DNA from: JAJPKK01 sp963702755
Lineage (GTDB): Bacteria > Pseudomonadota > Alphaproteobacteria > Rhizobiales > Xanthobacteraceae
Assembly (NCBI GenBank): GCA_963702755.1
Contig: CAVPDZ010000004.1
Location: 310,001-374,000 of the forward strand
DNA: 64,000 nucleotides
Direction: 5' to 3'
How positions within the stretch are numbered: the stretch's first letter is position 1; each line of letters opens with the position of its first letter. Below the pieces are notes generated by a model. It had not been told where the DNA came from. It worked only from the letters and a program-made list of their open reading frames with translations, and searched no databases. Shown here piece after piece: positions 1 to 9,693 of this stretch. The translations under genes and the position numbers were made by a program.

Positions 1-253
1 CTGCGATCGCTACCACCAGCACTGCGCGACGCAGCGCGCCGTCACCGAGCCGACCAAGCGCAAGCCCCACGAGATAATTGCCGAGCGAACTGGCAAACAA
101 AAGCAGCGTGAAATCGACCCGCCAAGAGGCGTAGAAAAAATAGCTCGCTGCCACCAGGAACCATTTTTTCCAGGTGTTATGCGAATTGAGCAGCCAGGTA
201 ATCGGAAAAACGACGGCAAAGAAAACAGCGAATTCGATCGTGGGAAATAGCAT
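1..253 (-). CDS. MBOAT-family O-acyltransferase, N-terminal part (runs off left edge)
   Basis: The reading frame begins at an ATG at 253 and is open to base 1. The translation starts MLFPTIEFAVFFAVVFPITW and continues with KKWFLVAASYFFYASW and then FASSLGNYLVGLAL. This is the hallmark N-terminus of membrane-bound O-acyltransferases of the AlgI/DltB type, with two hydrophobic helices and the 'ASYFFYASW' segment. Such proteins move acyl groups across the inner membrane to polysaccharides. The SGNH hydrolase just upstream on the same strand (310-1146) is the usual partner class, so the pair probably modifies an exopolysaccharide or cell-wall polymer. The catalytic His lies outside the window, so activity cannot be judged. 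Confidence 0.85.
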   Translation of the reverse strand, partial: MLFPTIEFAVFFAVVFPITWLLNSHNTWKKWFLVAASYFFYASWRVDFTLLLFASSLGNYLVGLALGRLGDGALRRAVLVVAIA

Positions 254-309
254 GTGCGCGCGTTCGCGCCTCCTTGCGGCGTGCGGTCCTTAAGTTTGCG
301 GAAATGCCG

Positions 310-1146
310 TCAACGGTCTTCCTTGGTCATCATACTGGGACAATCGATGCGGACGCCCATATCGGCGAGCGTCGCCGCGATCTTCGGATAGACATAGGCC
401 GCAATGATGTCCTCTCCGGCGGTGGTGAAATGCTCGCCGTCCGGCGTCCTGATCTGCACGAGCCGTCCGTTCTTGTCGGGGCCGAATGACGCGAACGCGT
501 CGGCGGCTCCGGCCCCATTGACCCGCCATGGCGAGACATATTGCGCCTTCATCGTATTCATCGCGGCGACGGCATCGGCGAACATCTTGTTTTTTTCAAC
601 CGCATCGCGATTCTCGGTGGTGTCGCGCATGGCGGGAAGGCCGATGAGCATGACGCCCGCGCCGCCGGCAGCTGCCGCCTTGAGAAATTCGTCGAGCTCG
701 TCGCGATATTTCTGCGTCCAGTTGGGCGAACCCCACGCGGTACGTGCTCCGGTTGCATCGACGATGAACTGCCGATCGTTGAGCCCAATCGAAATCACGA
801 ACAGATTGGGTTTGAACGTATCGCCGATCTTCTTGATCTCGCGTGGCCAATAGAGCCGGTCGCCGCGGGATAGTCCGGTACCATTATGGGCAAAGCGGCC
901 AAGCTCGAGCCTGGTTTTGAGGCAGACATCGGCGCCGACGAGCCGCGACACGCCGGCCCAATAATTGTCGACAAGCGAATCACCGGCAAAGGCGATCTTC
1001 ACTTTCGTTTCGGCGGCAACCGCCGGCACTATGATCGAGAGATACCAAAGCGCGAGGCAGGCAATGACGGCTTGGCCGAGATGAATGGATTTGCAGCAGG
1101 CGCGCGCGCCGAGCCTCAAGGACTTTGTCCCCGATCGATACAACAT
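310..1146 (-). CDS. Secreted SGNH/GDSL hydrolase (DUF459-like)
   Basis: The protein is about 278 aa. It has a hydrophobic signal (AVIACLALWYLSIIVPAVAA), then VKIAFAGDSLVDNYW, which carries the SGNH block I serine (GDSL). Block III Asn is in ISIGLND, and the catalytic Asp-His pair is in TPDGEHFTTAGE near the C-terminus. All SGNH residues are therefore present. I chose the ATG at 1146 (MLYRSG) because the signal peptide follows at a normal distance. A longer GTG start at 1242 would add an Arg-rich stretch in front of it. It ends 57 bp before the MBOAT gene on the same strand. DUF459-like SGNH proteins with an MBOAT partner usually complete periplasmic O-acetylation; that role is inferred here. 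Confidence 0.8.
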   Translation of the reverse strand: MLYRSGTKSLRLGARACCKSIHLGQAVIACLALWYLSIIVPAVAAETKVKIAFAGDSLVDNYWAGVSRLVGADVCLKTRLELGRFAHNGTGLSRGDRLYWPREIKKIGDTFKPNLFVISIGLNDRQFIVDATGARTAWGSPNWTQKYRDELDEFLKAAAAGGAGVMLIGLPAMRDTTENRDAVEKNKMFADAVAAMNTMKAQYVSPWRVNGAGAADAFASFGPDKNGRLVQIRTPDGEHFTTAGEDIIAAYVYPKIAATLADMGVRIDCPSMMTKEDR

Positions 1147-1358
1147 GAAAAACGCCCCCCAACCGCGTCTTGTCTCGGCGGCGGCCTGCATGCGCCAGGC
1201 GGACCGCGGGTCGGTATGAATCTGGAATGAAATCGCCGGCACTTTCCGCTAACGAGGCAAAGTAGTTACAGTCAAGCCGTTTCGTGCCGCCCAAACCCAA
1301 AAACCGTTGGATTTTCACTGCCGTCATTGTTATGGCATCCGATGGGGGACAAACTTCA

Positions 1359-2708
1359 ATGACCGATGAGGTTGCAAGCGGCGCGTCTGCCGCCAAGGTC
1401 TCAGGCGTGACGGCAACAGCCATTGTGGTTGCCGACATGATCGGTGTTGGCGTCTTCACCAGCCTCGGCTTCCAGGTCAAGGACATCACCTCGGGCTTCT
1501 CGCTCCTCATGCTATGGATCGTCGGCGGAATAGCCGCGATTTCGGGGGCGATCTCATACGCCGAGCTTGCGGCGATGTTTCCGCGCTCGAGCGGAGAGTA
1601 CAACTTTCTCCGTCGCACCTATCATCCGGCGTTCGGCTTCATGGCTGGCTGGCTGTCGGCGACGGTCGGATTTGCAGCGCCGGTTGCACTCGCGGCCATG
1701 GCGTTCGGCGTCTACTTCAAATCGATCTGGCCGGAAGCGCCGGCGCTGCCTGTGGGCCTCGCCGTCATCTGGCTGGTGTCGCTTGTTCACCTCACCGGAC
1801 TGCGGCACGGCAGCACGTTCCACAATATCTGGACCGGCCTCAAGCTCGTGCTCATCGTCGCCTTCCTGGTAGCGGGCGTCGCATTCGGGACCCGCCAGCC
1901 GATCTCGTTTGCGCCGAGCGCGACCGACTTGACGCTCATGACGAGCGCACCGTTCGCCATCAGTCTCGTGTTCGTGATGTATTCCTATTCGGGCTGGAAC
2001 GGCGCGACCTACATCATCGGCGAGATCCGCGATCCGGTTCGCAACCTGCCGCGCGCGCTGCTGATCGGCACGTCGATCGTGATCCTGCTGTACGTCGCAC
2101 TGAACGCGGTCTTTCTCGCCACAACGCCGATCTCGGAATTGTCCGGTCAGCTCAATGTTGCCATGGTGGCGGGCACCCATGTGTTCGGCGAATTCGGCGG
2201 ACGCATCGTCGGCGCGCTGATCTGCCTCGGACTCGTGTCGTCCATCAGCGCCATGATGTGGATCGGCCCGCGCGTGACCATGACCATGGGCGAGGACATG
2301 CCGTTGCTGCGCGCGTTCGCGCGCAAATCAAAGGCGGGCGTGCCGGCGATCGCGATCCTCTTCCAGCTTGTCGTCGCGAGTCTGCTGCTGCTGACGCAGA
2401 GCTTCGAGGAGGTTTTGGATTTCATCCAGTTCAGCCTGACATTATGTTCATTTTTCGCGGTGCTCGGCGTGATCAAGATGCGGATCACCGACCCGGAACT
2501 GCCGCGCCCTTATCGCGCATGGGGTTACCCGTTGACGCCGCTGATCTTTCTCGCGGTCGCCGGGTTCATGATGTATTACCTCGTGACGAATCGGCCGGTG
2601 CAGTCGCTGGCCGGTCTTGCAATGATGGTTGCCGGCGTAGCGATTTATGCTACATCCCGCATGTTATCGAACGTCTATTATTCCGATCGACCCGAAACTA
2701 CAGTTTGA
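1359..2708 (+). CDS. APC-superfamily amino acid permease
   Basis: The product is about 449 aa with roughly twelve hydrophobic helices. The first helix holds VADMIGVGVFTSLGFQ, the glycine-rich unwound segment typical of amino acid-polyamine-organocation permeases. YSYSGWNGATYIIGEIRDP, found later, is the conserved TM6/loop region. The frame is open from 1284, but the ATG at 1359 has a GGGGGA ribosome site about ten bases upstream and removes a non-conserved leader. Substrate cannot be told from sequence. The next gene starts 16 bp after the stop, so the two may be co-transcribed. Confidence 0.85.
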   Translation: MTDEVASGASAAKVSGVTATAIVVADMIGVGVFTSLGFQVKDITSGFSLLMLWIVGGIAAISGAISYAELAAMFPRSSGEYNFLRRTYHPAFGFMAGWLSATVGFAAPVALAAMAFGVYFKSIWPEAPALPVGLAVIWLVSLVHLTGLRHGSTFHNIWTGLKLVLIVAFLVAGVAFGTRQPISFAPSATDLTLMTSAPFAISLVFVMYSYSGWNGATYIIGEIRDPVRNLPRALLIGTSIVILLYVALNAVFLATTPISELSGQLNVAMVAGTHVFGEFGGRIVGALICLGLVSSISAMMWIGPRVTMTMGEDMPLLRAFARKSKAGVPAIAILFQLVVASLLLLTQSFEEVLDFIQFSLTLCSFFAVLGVIKMRITDPELPRPYRAWGYPLTPLIFLAVAGFMMYYLVTNRPVQSLAGLAMMVAGVAIYATSRMLSNVYYSDRPETTV

Positions 2709-2724
2709 AACGAGTGTCCCTAAA

Positions 2725-3990
2725 ATGGCGAACATCAGAACTGCTGTAGCACTTCTCGCCGGTCTGCTTGCGCTGTGGATTCTTCCCGCGCAAAGCGCCG
2801 AAACGTCGACGCCCAACGATACCGCGCGATTCCTCGCCGGCCTGCCGCCGTCGCCCGACTCGCCGCTCGCGGCACTGACGAAGGATCCGTCGTGGCAGCA
2901 GCACGCGAACTATTTCAATTCGATCTTCGGCCAGGAGGAGAAGAACCACTTTTCCAAAATCCGCGCCTTCTCCCAAGCCCATCTGACCATGCAACATGAC
3001 GCCATGTTCTACATGTTCAGCGGGCCGGACTTCATTCACGCCACGTCGTTCTTTCCGAATGCCTCGAATTACGTGCTGGCCGGCCTCGAGCCCGCCGGTG
3101 AGATTCCGGAGCTGACGACGCTTCAGCGCAGCGGCACCATCCCGCGCAACCTGCATAATCTAGAGTCGTCGCTGCATACGCTGCTGACGATCAGCTATTT
3201 CATCACCAAGAACATGTCGAGCCAGCTGCGTGGCGGTCCGGTCTGGGGGACGACGCCGGTGCTCTACGTGTTCCTGGCGCGCACGGGAAAGACCGTCCAC
3301 GAAACGACCTTCGTTGCGATCGACGACCAGGGCAATGTCCATCCCGCAAATGAGCCCGGGCTGAAGACCATGGCCAAGGGCGTGAAGATCGTGTTCTCGG
3401 CCGGCGACGGACCGAAGCAGAATCTCTACTACTTCAGCACCAATCTCGCCGACGACGGGCTGAGGAAGAGCGGCTTCCTTGCCTTCCTGGAGAAGCTCGG
3501 GACCGGCGACAGCTTCGTGAAGAGCGCGTCCTACCTGCTCCACGGCAGCAACTTCTCGATGATCCGGAACTTCCTGCTCGACCATAGCGGGACGATCCTG
3601 CAAGACGACACCGGCATTCCGGTCAGCTACTTCGACACCAAGAAGTGGAATCTGCAGCCGGTCGGGCGTTATGTCGGCCCAATCGGAATCTTCTCGCACG
3701 CCTATCAGTCGCGGCTCTCGGAATTGTTCCGCAAAGGCAATCCGATCCCGATCGATTTCGGCGTCGGCTATCGGTGGCGGCAAAACGAATCGAACCTGCT
3801 GCTCGCCGAGAAGATCGAGCCCAAGGCCGACGCGGAGCCGAAGGCGAATGGCGAGGGGACCCCAACGGCGCCCGCGGCAACTTCGACCGCTACGCCCCCG
3901 GCACCGGCTGCAGCCGTGACGCAGAACAGCCGTCCGCGCGCGCGACAATCGCGCCGCTACTATTATTATGCGCGGCAGCACCGCACGTAG
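2725..3990 (+). CDS. Secreted protein of unknown function with Pro/Ala-rich tail
   Basis: The protein is 421 aa from ATG 2725. This start gives a clean signal peptide (IRTAVALLAGLLALWILPAQSAE) and avoids overlap with the permease stop at 2708. The body (residues about 30-360) is well ordered, rich in aromatic residues, and contains HDAMFYMFSGPDFIHATSFFP and LLTISYFITKNMSSQLRGG. The last 60 residues are low complexity (Lys/Ala/Pro/Thr) and end in the basic, aromatic RRYYYYARQ. I do not recognise an enzymatic domain. Similar proteins are annotated as hypothetical in rhizobial genomes, as far as I recall. Periplasmic or cell-envelope location is inferred from the signal. Confidence 0.7.
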   Translation: MANIRTAVALLAGLLALWILPAQSAETSTPNDTARFLAGLPPSPDSPLAALTKDPSWQQHANYFNSIFGQEEKNHFSKIRAFSQAHLTMQHDAMFYMFSGPDFIHATSFFPNASNYVLAGLEPAGEIPELTTLQRSGTIPRNLHNLESSLHTLLTISYFITKNMSSQLRGGPVWGTTPVLYVFLARTGKTVHETTFVAIDDQGNVHPANEPGLKTMAKGVKIVFSAGDGPKQNLYYFSTNLADDGLRKSGFLAFLEKLGTGDSFVKSASYLLHGSNFSMIRNFLLDHSGTILQDDTGIPVSYFDTKKWNLQPVGRYVGPIGIFSHAYQSRLSELFRKGNPIPIDFGVGYRWRQNESNLLLAEKIEPKADAEPKANGEGTPTAPAATSTATPPAPAAAVTQNSRPRARQSRRYYYYARQHRT

Positions 3991-3994
3991 AACT

Positions 3995-4044
3995 CCCGCA
4001 AATTGCGGGTCCTTCATAGGGGGCCGGGCGCAAGCTCGGCCCCC
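3995..4044 (+). terminator. Double hairpin after the secreted protein gene
   Basis: Two stem-loops follow the stop codon closely: CCCGCAA-A-TTGCGGG (3995-4009), then GGGGGCCG with CGGCCCCC (4019-4026 and 4037-4044) around a ten-base loop. Both stems are perfect. There is no long T run after them, so intrinsic termination is plausible but unproven. Confidence 0.5.
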
Positions 4045-4252
4045 ATGCTGTTTGCGCGCCACGTGAGGCGGGCCTCCGCTTAGGCGGTCATTAACCAACA
4101 GCTTCCTAAATTTCCCCGGCGTCGATCCTTGAAGGGCCGCGTGCGGCGGGGGCTCAGCCGTCCTGGCGTCCGCTCGCGAGTGCGGAAATCCGACGATTTC
4201 CTCGTTTGTTCTCGCCTGTCGAAAAATTCATCTGGGGGTTCAGCCGTCAAAA

Positions 4253-6026
4253 TTGGGACATACTCTACGCGGAAGCTGTAAATTGGTGGGTGGGGGAAAA
4301 GTGGGGAACGGGTTCCGAAGCTCGGCGCCGTCGTCGCGTCGTGCACCGACCGTAGGGTCGGTAGCACGCCAGCGAGCGCGCGACTTTAATTTACCTCCCG
4401 AACCGCGATGGCGTCCCGATTTCGAGGCCGCACGCGGTACGCGCGTTCGCGCACCCTACGACAATGGCCGCTACCGAACCGAGCCCGGCTGGAGGCCGGC
4501 GCCGCGGCAAAGCAACATCGAACGCACCGTCATCCGCATTTCCATCGGTGTGTTCCTCGCGAGCGCAGTGGGTTGCGCCCTCCTGATCTATGACGAGTTC
4601 GGGCCGTCCCAAAGAGCCGCTGCTCCGCCGCAGCAGAAATTGGCCCTGCAGTCGCCGCCGCCGAAGGCACGCGTCCAAAGGCGATTACATCGATCGGACT
4701 CACAAATCCGATTCACTTGCGGTCTCGGGCTACCAGCGAATCGCGAAAACGTCGCCTGTGACATCGCCCGCGACGGCGCCGACGCGCCGTGACGCTCCGG
4801 CGAACCGCGGCGTCGTTCAGGCGCGCTCGACAATCCCGGATGCCGGCGCGCTCGTCGCGAGCACCTGGAGTATTTTCGAGCCGGTACGCGAAACGAACCG
4901 CGAGGTGGTGGTCCTGGAGCCGCCGGTGAAGCCGGCAAAGAGCAGTGCACCGAGTTCACCGCCGATTCGCCTGGCGGCGGTCGAAGGGCCGCTGCCACAG
5001 GTATCGACGCACCCGCGGAGCTTGCCGGAAGCCCAGCAGCCGGCCGTGCCATCGGACGCCGAAGCCAGGACCAGCCTGGTCCGCTTCGAGACCGCGCCGT
5101 TCCCGTATGACGGCCGCAGTCCTGGCGGCCGCTCGTTCCTCAACGCCGGCGAAGCCACGCATCGCGGCCACACCAATTTCCGCGGCAGGGTGCTGTGGGA
5201 AGATTCGACCTTCGGCGACAATCACGTGCTGCTGCATATTCCGCCGGGCTTCGATCCCAGTCGGCCTGCGGTGATGGTGGTGTTTTTCCACGGCCATGGC
5301 GCGATCCTCGCGCGCGATATTCGCGATCGCCAGAAGCTGCCGGCGCAGATCACCGCATCGGGCGTCAACGCGGTGCTGGTGGCGCCGCAATTCGCCGTCG
5401 ACGCCGCGGATTCAAGCGCCGGCAAGTTCTGGGATGCCGGCGGCTTCAAGCGGTTCCTTGACGAGTCATCGCTGCAACTGGCGCGGCTTTACGGCGACTC
5501 GAAGACCCAGCAGGCATTCGCCGACATGCCGATCGTGCTGGTGTCCTATAGCGGGGGCTTCGGTCCGACCCTCGCGGTGCTGGATCGCGGCGGCGCCAAC
5601 GATCGGATCCGCGGCCTTGTCCTGATGGACTCGATCTATTCCGGCGTCGATAAATTCGCGAGCTGGATCGCGAAGAACAGGTCGGGCTTCTTCATCAGCT
5701 CGTATACGCCGCATCTTGCCGGTCGCAATGCAGAGCTGAAGTCGTTGCTGAACGAGAAGTCGATCTCCTACAGCTCCGAACTGCGGCGCGATCATCTTCG
5801 CGGCATGGTGGCGATCATGCCGGCCGGCGCGATCTCGCACCGCGACTTCGTGAACCACGCTTGGATCGACTATCCGATCAAGGACATCCTCGTGCGGATG
5901 GATGACGTCGACCAGAGGATGAACACCGCACGGATGCCGGCGCCGCTCAACGGCGTCTCGCCGCAGACGTCGCTGACGAATCCGCCGTCATCGATCTCCG
6001 CGTTTGCGTCGCCCGACGGACCCTAG
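4253..6026 (+). CDS. Membrane-anchored alpha/beta hydrolase, frameshifted near 4672
   Basis: Two overlapping frames make one protein of about 590 aa. The first (from TTG 4253; start uncertain) has a basic, Pro-rich head and one membrane helix (VIRISIGVFLASAVGCALLIY), then QKLALQSPPPKA. The second continues with SKGDYIDRTHKSDSLAVSGY, a Pro/Ala linker, and a hydrolase fold. Skipping one base in gcacgcgtccaaagg at about 4672 joins them cleanly. The hydrolase part shows HGHGA (oxyanion region) and VSYSGGFGPTLAVL, a nucleophile elbow of the form S-x-S-G-G. Inner-membrane anchor with a periplasmic catalytic domain is inferred. Substrate is unknown. An Ala/Pro-rich stretch precedes the enzyme domain. 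Confidence 0.65.
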
Positions 6027-6032
6027 CTCTTG

Positions 6033-6425
6033 ATGCCCATCGAAGCCGCTGCTGGCATGGCGCTTTCCGCAGCCATGACGCTGAGACCTCGTGCCAGGCG
6101 TTCCGTGAGTAAGTCCGCATGTCCGGCGATCTGCGTCGCCGCATTCCTGCTGCTCGCGGCAGCGGCTTCTTCGCGCGCGGCGGAGGAGGACCTCGTCGAA
6201 CAGGGCCGCGACCTCTACAGCGACATGTGCGCCACCTGCCACGGCCGCGACATGGTCAATACCGGAACCGTGTCTTTCGACCTGCGCAAATTTCCCAAGG
6301 ATGACTTCGCGCGCTTCCGCAATTCCGTGCTCAACGGCAAGAACCAGGCAATGCCGCCCTGGCGCGACAAGCTCACCGACGAGGATATCGCCGCGCTATG
6401 GGCCTACGTGCGGAGCGGTGGATAA
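6033..6425 (+). CDS. Secreted mono-haem cytochrome c
   Basis: The protein is about 130 aa with an N-terminal signal (AICVAAFLLLAAAASSRA) and a single CATCH haem motif in YSDMCATCHGRDM. The probable Met ligand is in GKNQAMPPWRDKL, followed by the usual C-terminal helix (DEDIAALWAYV). It is a small class I cytochrome of the kind that accepts electrons from periplasmic dehydrogenases. It lies six bases after the hydrolase stop. ATG codons at 6033, 6057 and 6075 are all possible; the later ones give a more typical signal length. No dehydrogenase is adjacent, so its partner is unknown. Confidence 0.85.
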   Translation: MPIEAAAGMALSAAMTLRPRARRSVSKSACPAICVAAFLLLAAAASSRAAEEDLVEQGRDLYSDMCATCHGRDMVNTGTVSFDLRKFPKDDFARFRNSVLNGKNQAMPPWRDKLTDEDIAALWAYVRSGG

Positions 6426-6452
6426 CCGCGTCGCCGGCGTTTTTGAAAGCGC

Positions 6453-7436
6453 TCACTCGGCAGTGATGCCGGCCTCCTTCGCAATCTTCGTCCATTTTGC
6501 GGTCTCGCTACGGATAAAGGCCGCGAAGCGTTCGGGCGGCTCGCCGCCGGGCACGGCGCCGAGGTCCTTGAGGCGCGCGATCATGTTCGGCGATTTCAGC
6601 AGCTCGACGGTCTCGCGATAGAGCTTGTCGCGAATGGCCGCCGGCGTTCCATGCGGCGCCAACAGCCCGTACCAGGTGGTGACGTCGTAGCCCTTGAGCC
6701 CCGCCTCCTCGAGGGTCGGCAGATCGGGGAAGAACGGCGATCGCTCGTGCGTGCTCACCGCGAGCGCGCGCACCGCGCCCGACTTGATGTGCTGCAGTGC
6801 CGATCCGCTGGTCTCGACCGCCATCTCGATATGGCCGGCAATCAGGTCGGTCATCATCGGCGCGCCGCCCTTATACGGCACATGGACAATGTCGAGGCCA
6901 GCCATGGAGCGGAACAGCTCGCCCGAAAGGTGCTCGACGCTGCCGGGCCCCGCCGAGCCGAAATTGACCTTGCCCGGATGGGCCTTGATGTAGGCAATGA
7001 GCTCCGCCGCCGTCTTCGCCGGAACGGCGGGGTTGACGATCAGGACATTCGGCACCTCCGCGACCACGGTGATCGGATCGAAGTCCTTTTCGAAGTCGTA
7101 GGCGAGGTTGTGATAGATGCCGGGCGCGATCGTGTGCGCAATCGTGGCGAGGAAGAGCGTGTACCCGTCGGGCGGCGACTTTGCCGCCGCGGCGGCGCCC
7201 AGCGTGCCGCCCGCGCCGGCGCGGTTGTCGACCACGACCGTCTGGCCCAGACGCTCGCCAAGCCCCTGCGCCAGCGGCCGGCCGACGAGATCGGTGGTGC
7301 CGCCGGCCGCGAACGGCACGATCAGGGTGACGGGCTTGGTAGGGTACTCCTGGGCGCCCGCGGTGCCGCAGACGGCGAGCGCAACCGATACCGCGAGCGA
7401 CACGACGAGAGCGAGCTTTGCCGGCTTACGGGCCAT
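6453..7436 (-). CDS. Bug-family (TctC-like) periplasmic substrate-binding protein
   Basis: The protein is 327 aa with a signal peptide ending CGTAGA-QEYPTKPV. It then carries the Bug signature VTLIVPFAAGGTTDLVGR and the conserved NRAGAGGTLGAAAAAKSPPDGYTL. The family captures carboxylates and related small acids for tripartite TctAB transporters. No TctA or TctB gene is next to it, which is common because Bug genes are highly amplified in beta- and alphaproteobacteria. It converges on the cytochrome c gene (27 bp apart). The ligand is unknown. Confidence 0.92.
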   Translation of the reverse strand: MARKPAKLALVVSLAVSVALAVCGTAGAQEYPTKPVTLIVPFAAGGTTDLVGRPLAQGLGERLGQTVVVDNRAGAGGTLGAAAAAKSPPDGYTLFLATIAHTIAPGIYHNLAYDFEKDFDPITVVAEVPNVLIVNPAVPAKTAAELIAYIKAHPGKVNFGSAGPGSVEHLSGELFRSMAGLDIVHVPYKGGAPMMTDLIAGHIEMAVETSGSALQHIKSGAVRALAVSTHERSPFFPDLPTLEEAGLKGYDVTTWYGLLAPHGTPAAIRDKLYRETVELLKSPNMIARLKDLGAVPGGEPPERFAAFIRSETAKWTKIAKEAGITAE

Positions 7437-7575
7437 GGTTCCTCCAGCTTTGCGCGGCGCTTAGCCACCGCTTGAACGGTTGCGCCGCGCGGGCTTTCAT
7501 GGGCTTCATCTAGGCGGGTTCCGATCACTGCGGCAAGCGCTGCGACGCCGCATTTTTTAGGCGGGATGAGCGACC

Positions 7576-8106
7576 ATGAGCGACCGGACTTAGAACTGGA
7601 GAAGCGCTGCCCTCGCCGGCCTCGCCTTTGGCCCGCTGTTCGCGCTCGCATTCGGATTTTTCGAGGGGTGGCTGCCGCCGCGGAGCGGTGCCGATATTGT
7701 GACCCTCATCACGACCGCGCTCGTGACCGGAGCGGCCTTCGCGATCGCGATCGGTCTCTTCGGCGGATCGAAAATGGTCGCCCATCAGACTGCGATCGAG
7801 CTGCCCACCGGCGAGGTCGTGGAGCTGGAGAGCCCTGCCAATCATTTTCTGCACGCGGAAGCGCGCGGCGGGCGATTGTACCTGACAAACCGCCACCTGA
7901 TCTTTCGGCCCCACAAGTTCAACCTGCAGACCGCTGCGATCTCCATACCGCGCGATGACATTGCCGGGGTCGCGAAAGGCATGACGCTCGGCGTGATCCC
8001 AAACGGGCTCAAGGTCATGCGGCGTGACGGCACCGCCGAACGCTTCGTGCTCTCCAATCGCAATGCCTGGGTTCGCGCGATCACGCCGGTCGGGACCCCT
8101 TCCTGA
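7576..8106 (+). pseudogene. GRAM/PH-like membrane protein with an in-frame amber codon
   Basis: From ATG 7576 the frame reads MSDRT, then TAG (7591-7593), then NWRSAALAGLAFGPLFALAF, a clear first membrane helix. A second helix follows (LVTGAAFAIAIGLFGGS), then a cytosolic GRAM-like domain (LYLTNRHLIFRPHKFNLQTA, IPRDDIAGVAKG, FVLSNRNAWVRAI). Downstream of the stop the only ATG, GTG or TTG before the second helix is GTG 7699, which would delete helix one. Either the TAG is a sequencing or point mutation, or a shortened protein is made from 7699. The GRAM part is intact. Function is unknown; membrane lipid sensing is only a family-based guess. Confidence 0.55.
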
Positions 8107-8226
8107 TCCGGCCATTTGCTCCGGATGCGGGTTTGGGGGCTGTTCGAAAGTCGCGTAAAGTGGTTGGTCGTCTTGATAAATGGCGCCGCTTGCGCCATAT
8201 GTCCGTTCGACGGAGCGAGAGATTAT

Positions 8227-8502
8227 ATGACGAAGGAAGAGTTGATCGAGTTTGAGGGGCTGGTGACCGAAATCCTGCCCGACACCCGGTACCGGGTGAA
8301 GCTCGACACGGGCCACGAGATCATCGCTTACACTGCCGGCAAGATGAAGAAGAACCGGATCAAGACACTGGCCGGCGACCGCGTCATTGTCGAGATGTCG
8401 CCCTATGACCTCGAGAAGGGCCGCATCATCTTCCGCCACAAGGACGAGCGCGCGTCTGCTGCACCGCGTCCGCAGGCCCGGCCGCAATTCCGCCGGCGCT
8501 GA
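8227..8502 (+). CDS. infA: Translation initiation factor IF-1
   Basis: The protein is 91 aa from ATG 8227, with a GGAGCGAGAG ribosome site. It shows the IF-1 OB-fold landmarks: LIEFEGLVTEILPDTRYRVK, GHEIIAYTAGKMKKNRIKTL, GDRVIVEMSPYDLEKGRI. It binds the ribosomal A site during initiation. The C-terminus carries an extra Ala/Pro/Arg-rich tail (DERASAAPRPQARPQFRRR) beyond the roughly 72-residue core of typical IF-1. Such basic tails occur in second infA copies of rhizobia and may lend RNA-chaperone character. Because of this tail and the non-ribosomal context, it may be an additional copy rather than the sole infA. Confidence 0.93.
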   Translation: MTKEELIEFEGLVTEILPDTRYRVKLDTGHEIIAYTAGKMKKNRIKTLAGDRVIVEMSPYDLEKGRIIFRHKDERASAAPRPQARPQFRRR

Positions 8503-8674
8503 GCTTCGCTCCTGGCCGCGTGCTCGTGGTCGTGAAATTCGCAACTTTCAGACAATTTCTGCTTAGGTAAGCGGCCGAGTCCGGCTACGACTCGGCGTGC
8601 TCGTATCAGCATTCTCGCGTGCGGCAGCGCTTCGATCCGCTATAGTTGCTGCGGCTCGTCATACGGGGACGCGC

Positions 8675-9679
8675 ATGATCGAACTCGCCAAAGCTGCTGC
8701 GGCTGCACTTGTTGCGGGATGCGTGATCGCGGCGACGCTCCCGGCGCCAAATGCGCGGGCCGAGAAAATCAGAATGGTGTTTCCCGGGCCGGCGACGACG
8801 CTGTCGCTGCCCTATTTCGTGGCGCGTAAGAAGGGTTGGCTTGCCGGCCTCGACGTCGAGGAGATTTACGTCACCGGCGACGCCAACGCGATGCGCGCGG
8901 TCCTTTCCGGCAATGCCGATATCGGAACGGTCGGCACGCTCAACGTGCTCGCCTCGATCGAGGCGAAGGCGAAAATCCGCGCGATCCACTCCTGGCAGCC
9001 GATCGGCGATTACAGCCTGGTGCTCGCGACCGGGAAAGGCAGCAAGCTCGCTGATCTCGCCGGCAAGACCTTCGCAGCGTCCGGTCCCGGTGGTCTGCCG
9101 GACCAGTTGCCGCGCCTCATCATGCGCACCCATGGCATTGACGAGCAAAGCGCGCGTTTCGTGCAGATCGGCGGCCACGCGGCGCGTTTGCAGGCGGTGA
9201 TCGGCGGCCGCGCCGATGCAACGGTGGTCAACACCGTCACGGCGCTCAAGGGTGTGCACGACGGCAAGGTCACCATTCTCACTCGGCTGTCGCAGGAGTT
9301 TCCTGGCCTCGGTTATGTCTGGAACGTCGTGCGCGCCAATTCGCTCGACGATCCGCGCCTCGCACCCGCCTACCAGATCCTGACGGATGCCGGGATTCGC
9401 GGCTCGCGCTACATTCTCGAACAGCCGGACGAGGCCGCCCAAATTCTGCACGAGCGGCTGCCCGAGCTTGAATTGCCGTTCCTCGTCGCCGTGGTCCACG
9501 ACCTCAACGGCGAGAAGGTGTGGGGCATCGATGGCGGCATCGATCCGCGGATCGAGCAGGACACCGCCGCTCTCAACGTAAAGCTCGGAAATTTGCCGCG
9601 CGCGATCGCACCCGACGAGGTGCTCGACCCGCGTTTCGTCACCACGGCCCTGAAAACGCTCGGCGCTTACGGGAAGTAA
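8675..9679 (+). CDS. NitT/TauT-type ABC transporter substrate-binding protein
   Basis: The protein is 334 aa. The start at ATG 8675 gives a signal peptide (AAAAALVAGCVIAATLPAPNARA) preceded by an ACGGGGA ribosome site. The mature part begins EKIRMVFPGPATTLSLPYFVARKKGWLAG, the NMT1/SsuA-like fold, with GNADIGTVGTLNVLASIEA in lobe one. It is the binding protein for the ATPase at 9918 and permease at 10697, from which it is separated only by a palindromic repeat. This class imports nitrate, sulfonates, thiamine precursors or aromatic acids. The ligand cannot be read from sequence. Confidence 0.88.
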   Translation: MIELAKAAAAALVAGCVIAATLPAPNARAEKIRMVFPGPATTLSLPYFVARKKGWLAGLDVEEIYVTGDANAMRAVLSGNADIGTVGTLNVLASIEAKAKIRAIHSWQPIGDYSLVLATGKGSKLADLAGKTFAASGPGGLPDQLPRLIMRTHGIDEQSARFVQIGGHAARLQAVIGGRADATVVNTVTALKGVHDGKVTILTRLSQEFPGLGYVWNVVRANSLDDPRLAPAYQILTDAGIRGSRYILEQPDEAAQILHERLPELELPFLVAVVHDLNGEKVWGIDGGIDPRIEQDTAALNVKLGNLPRAIAPDEVLDPRFVTTALKTLGAYGK

Positions 9680-9693
9680 CGAGCGGAAGACCC

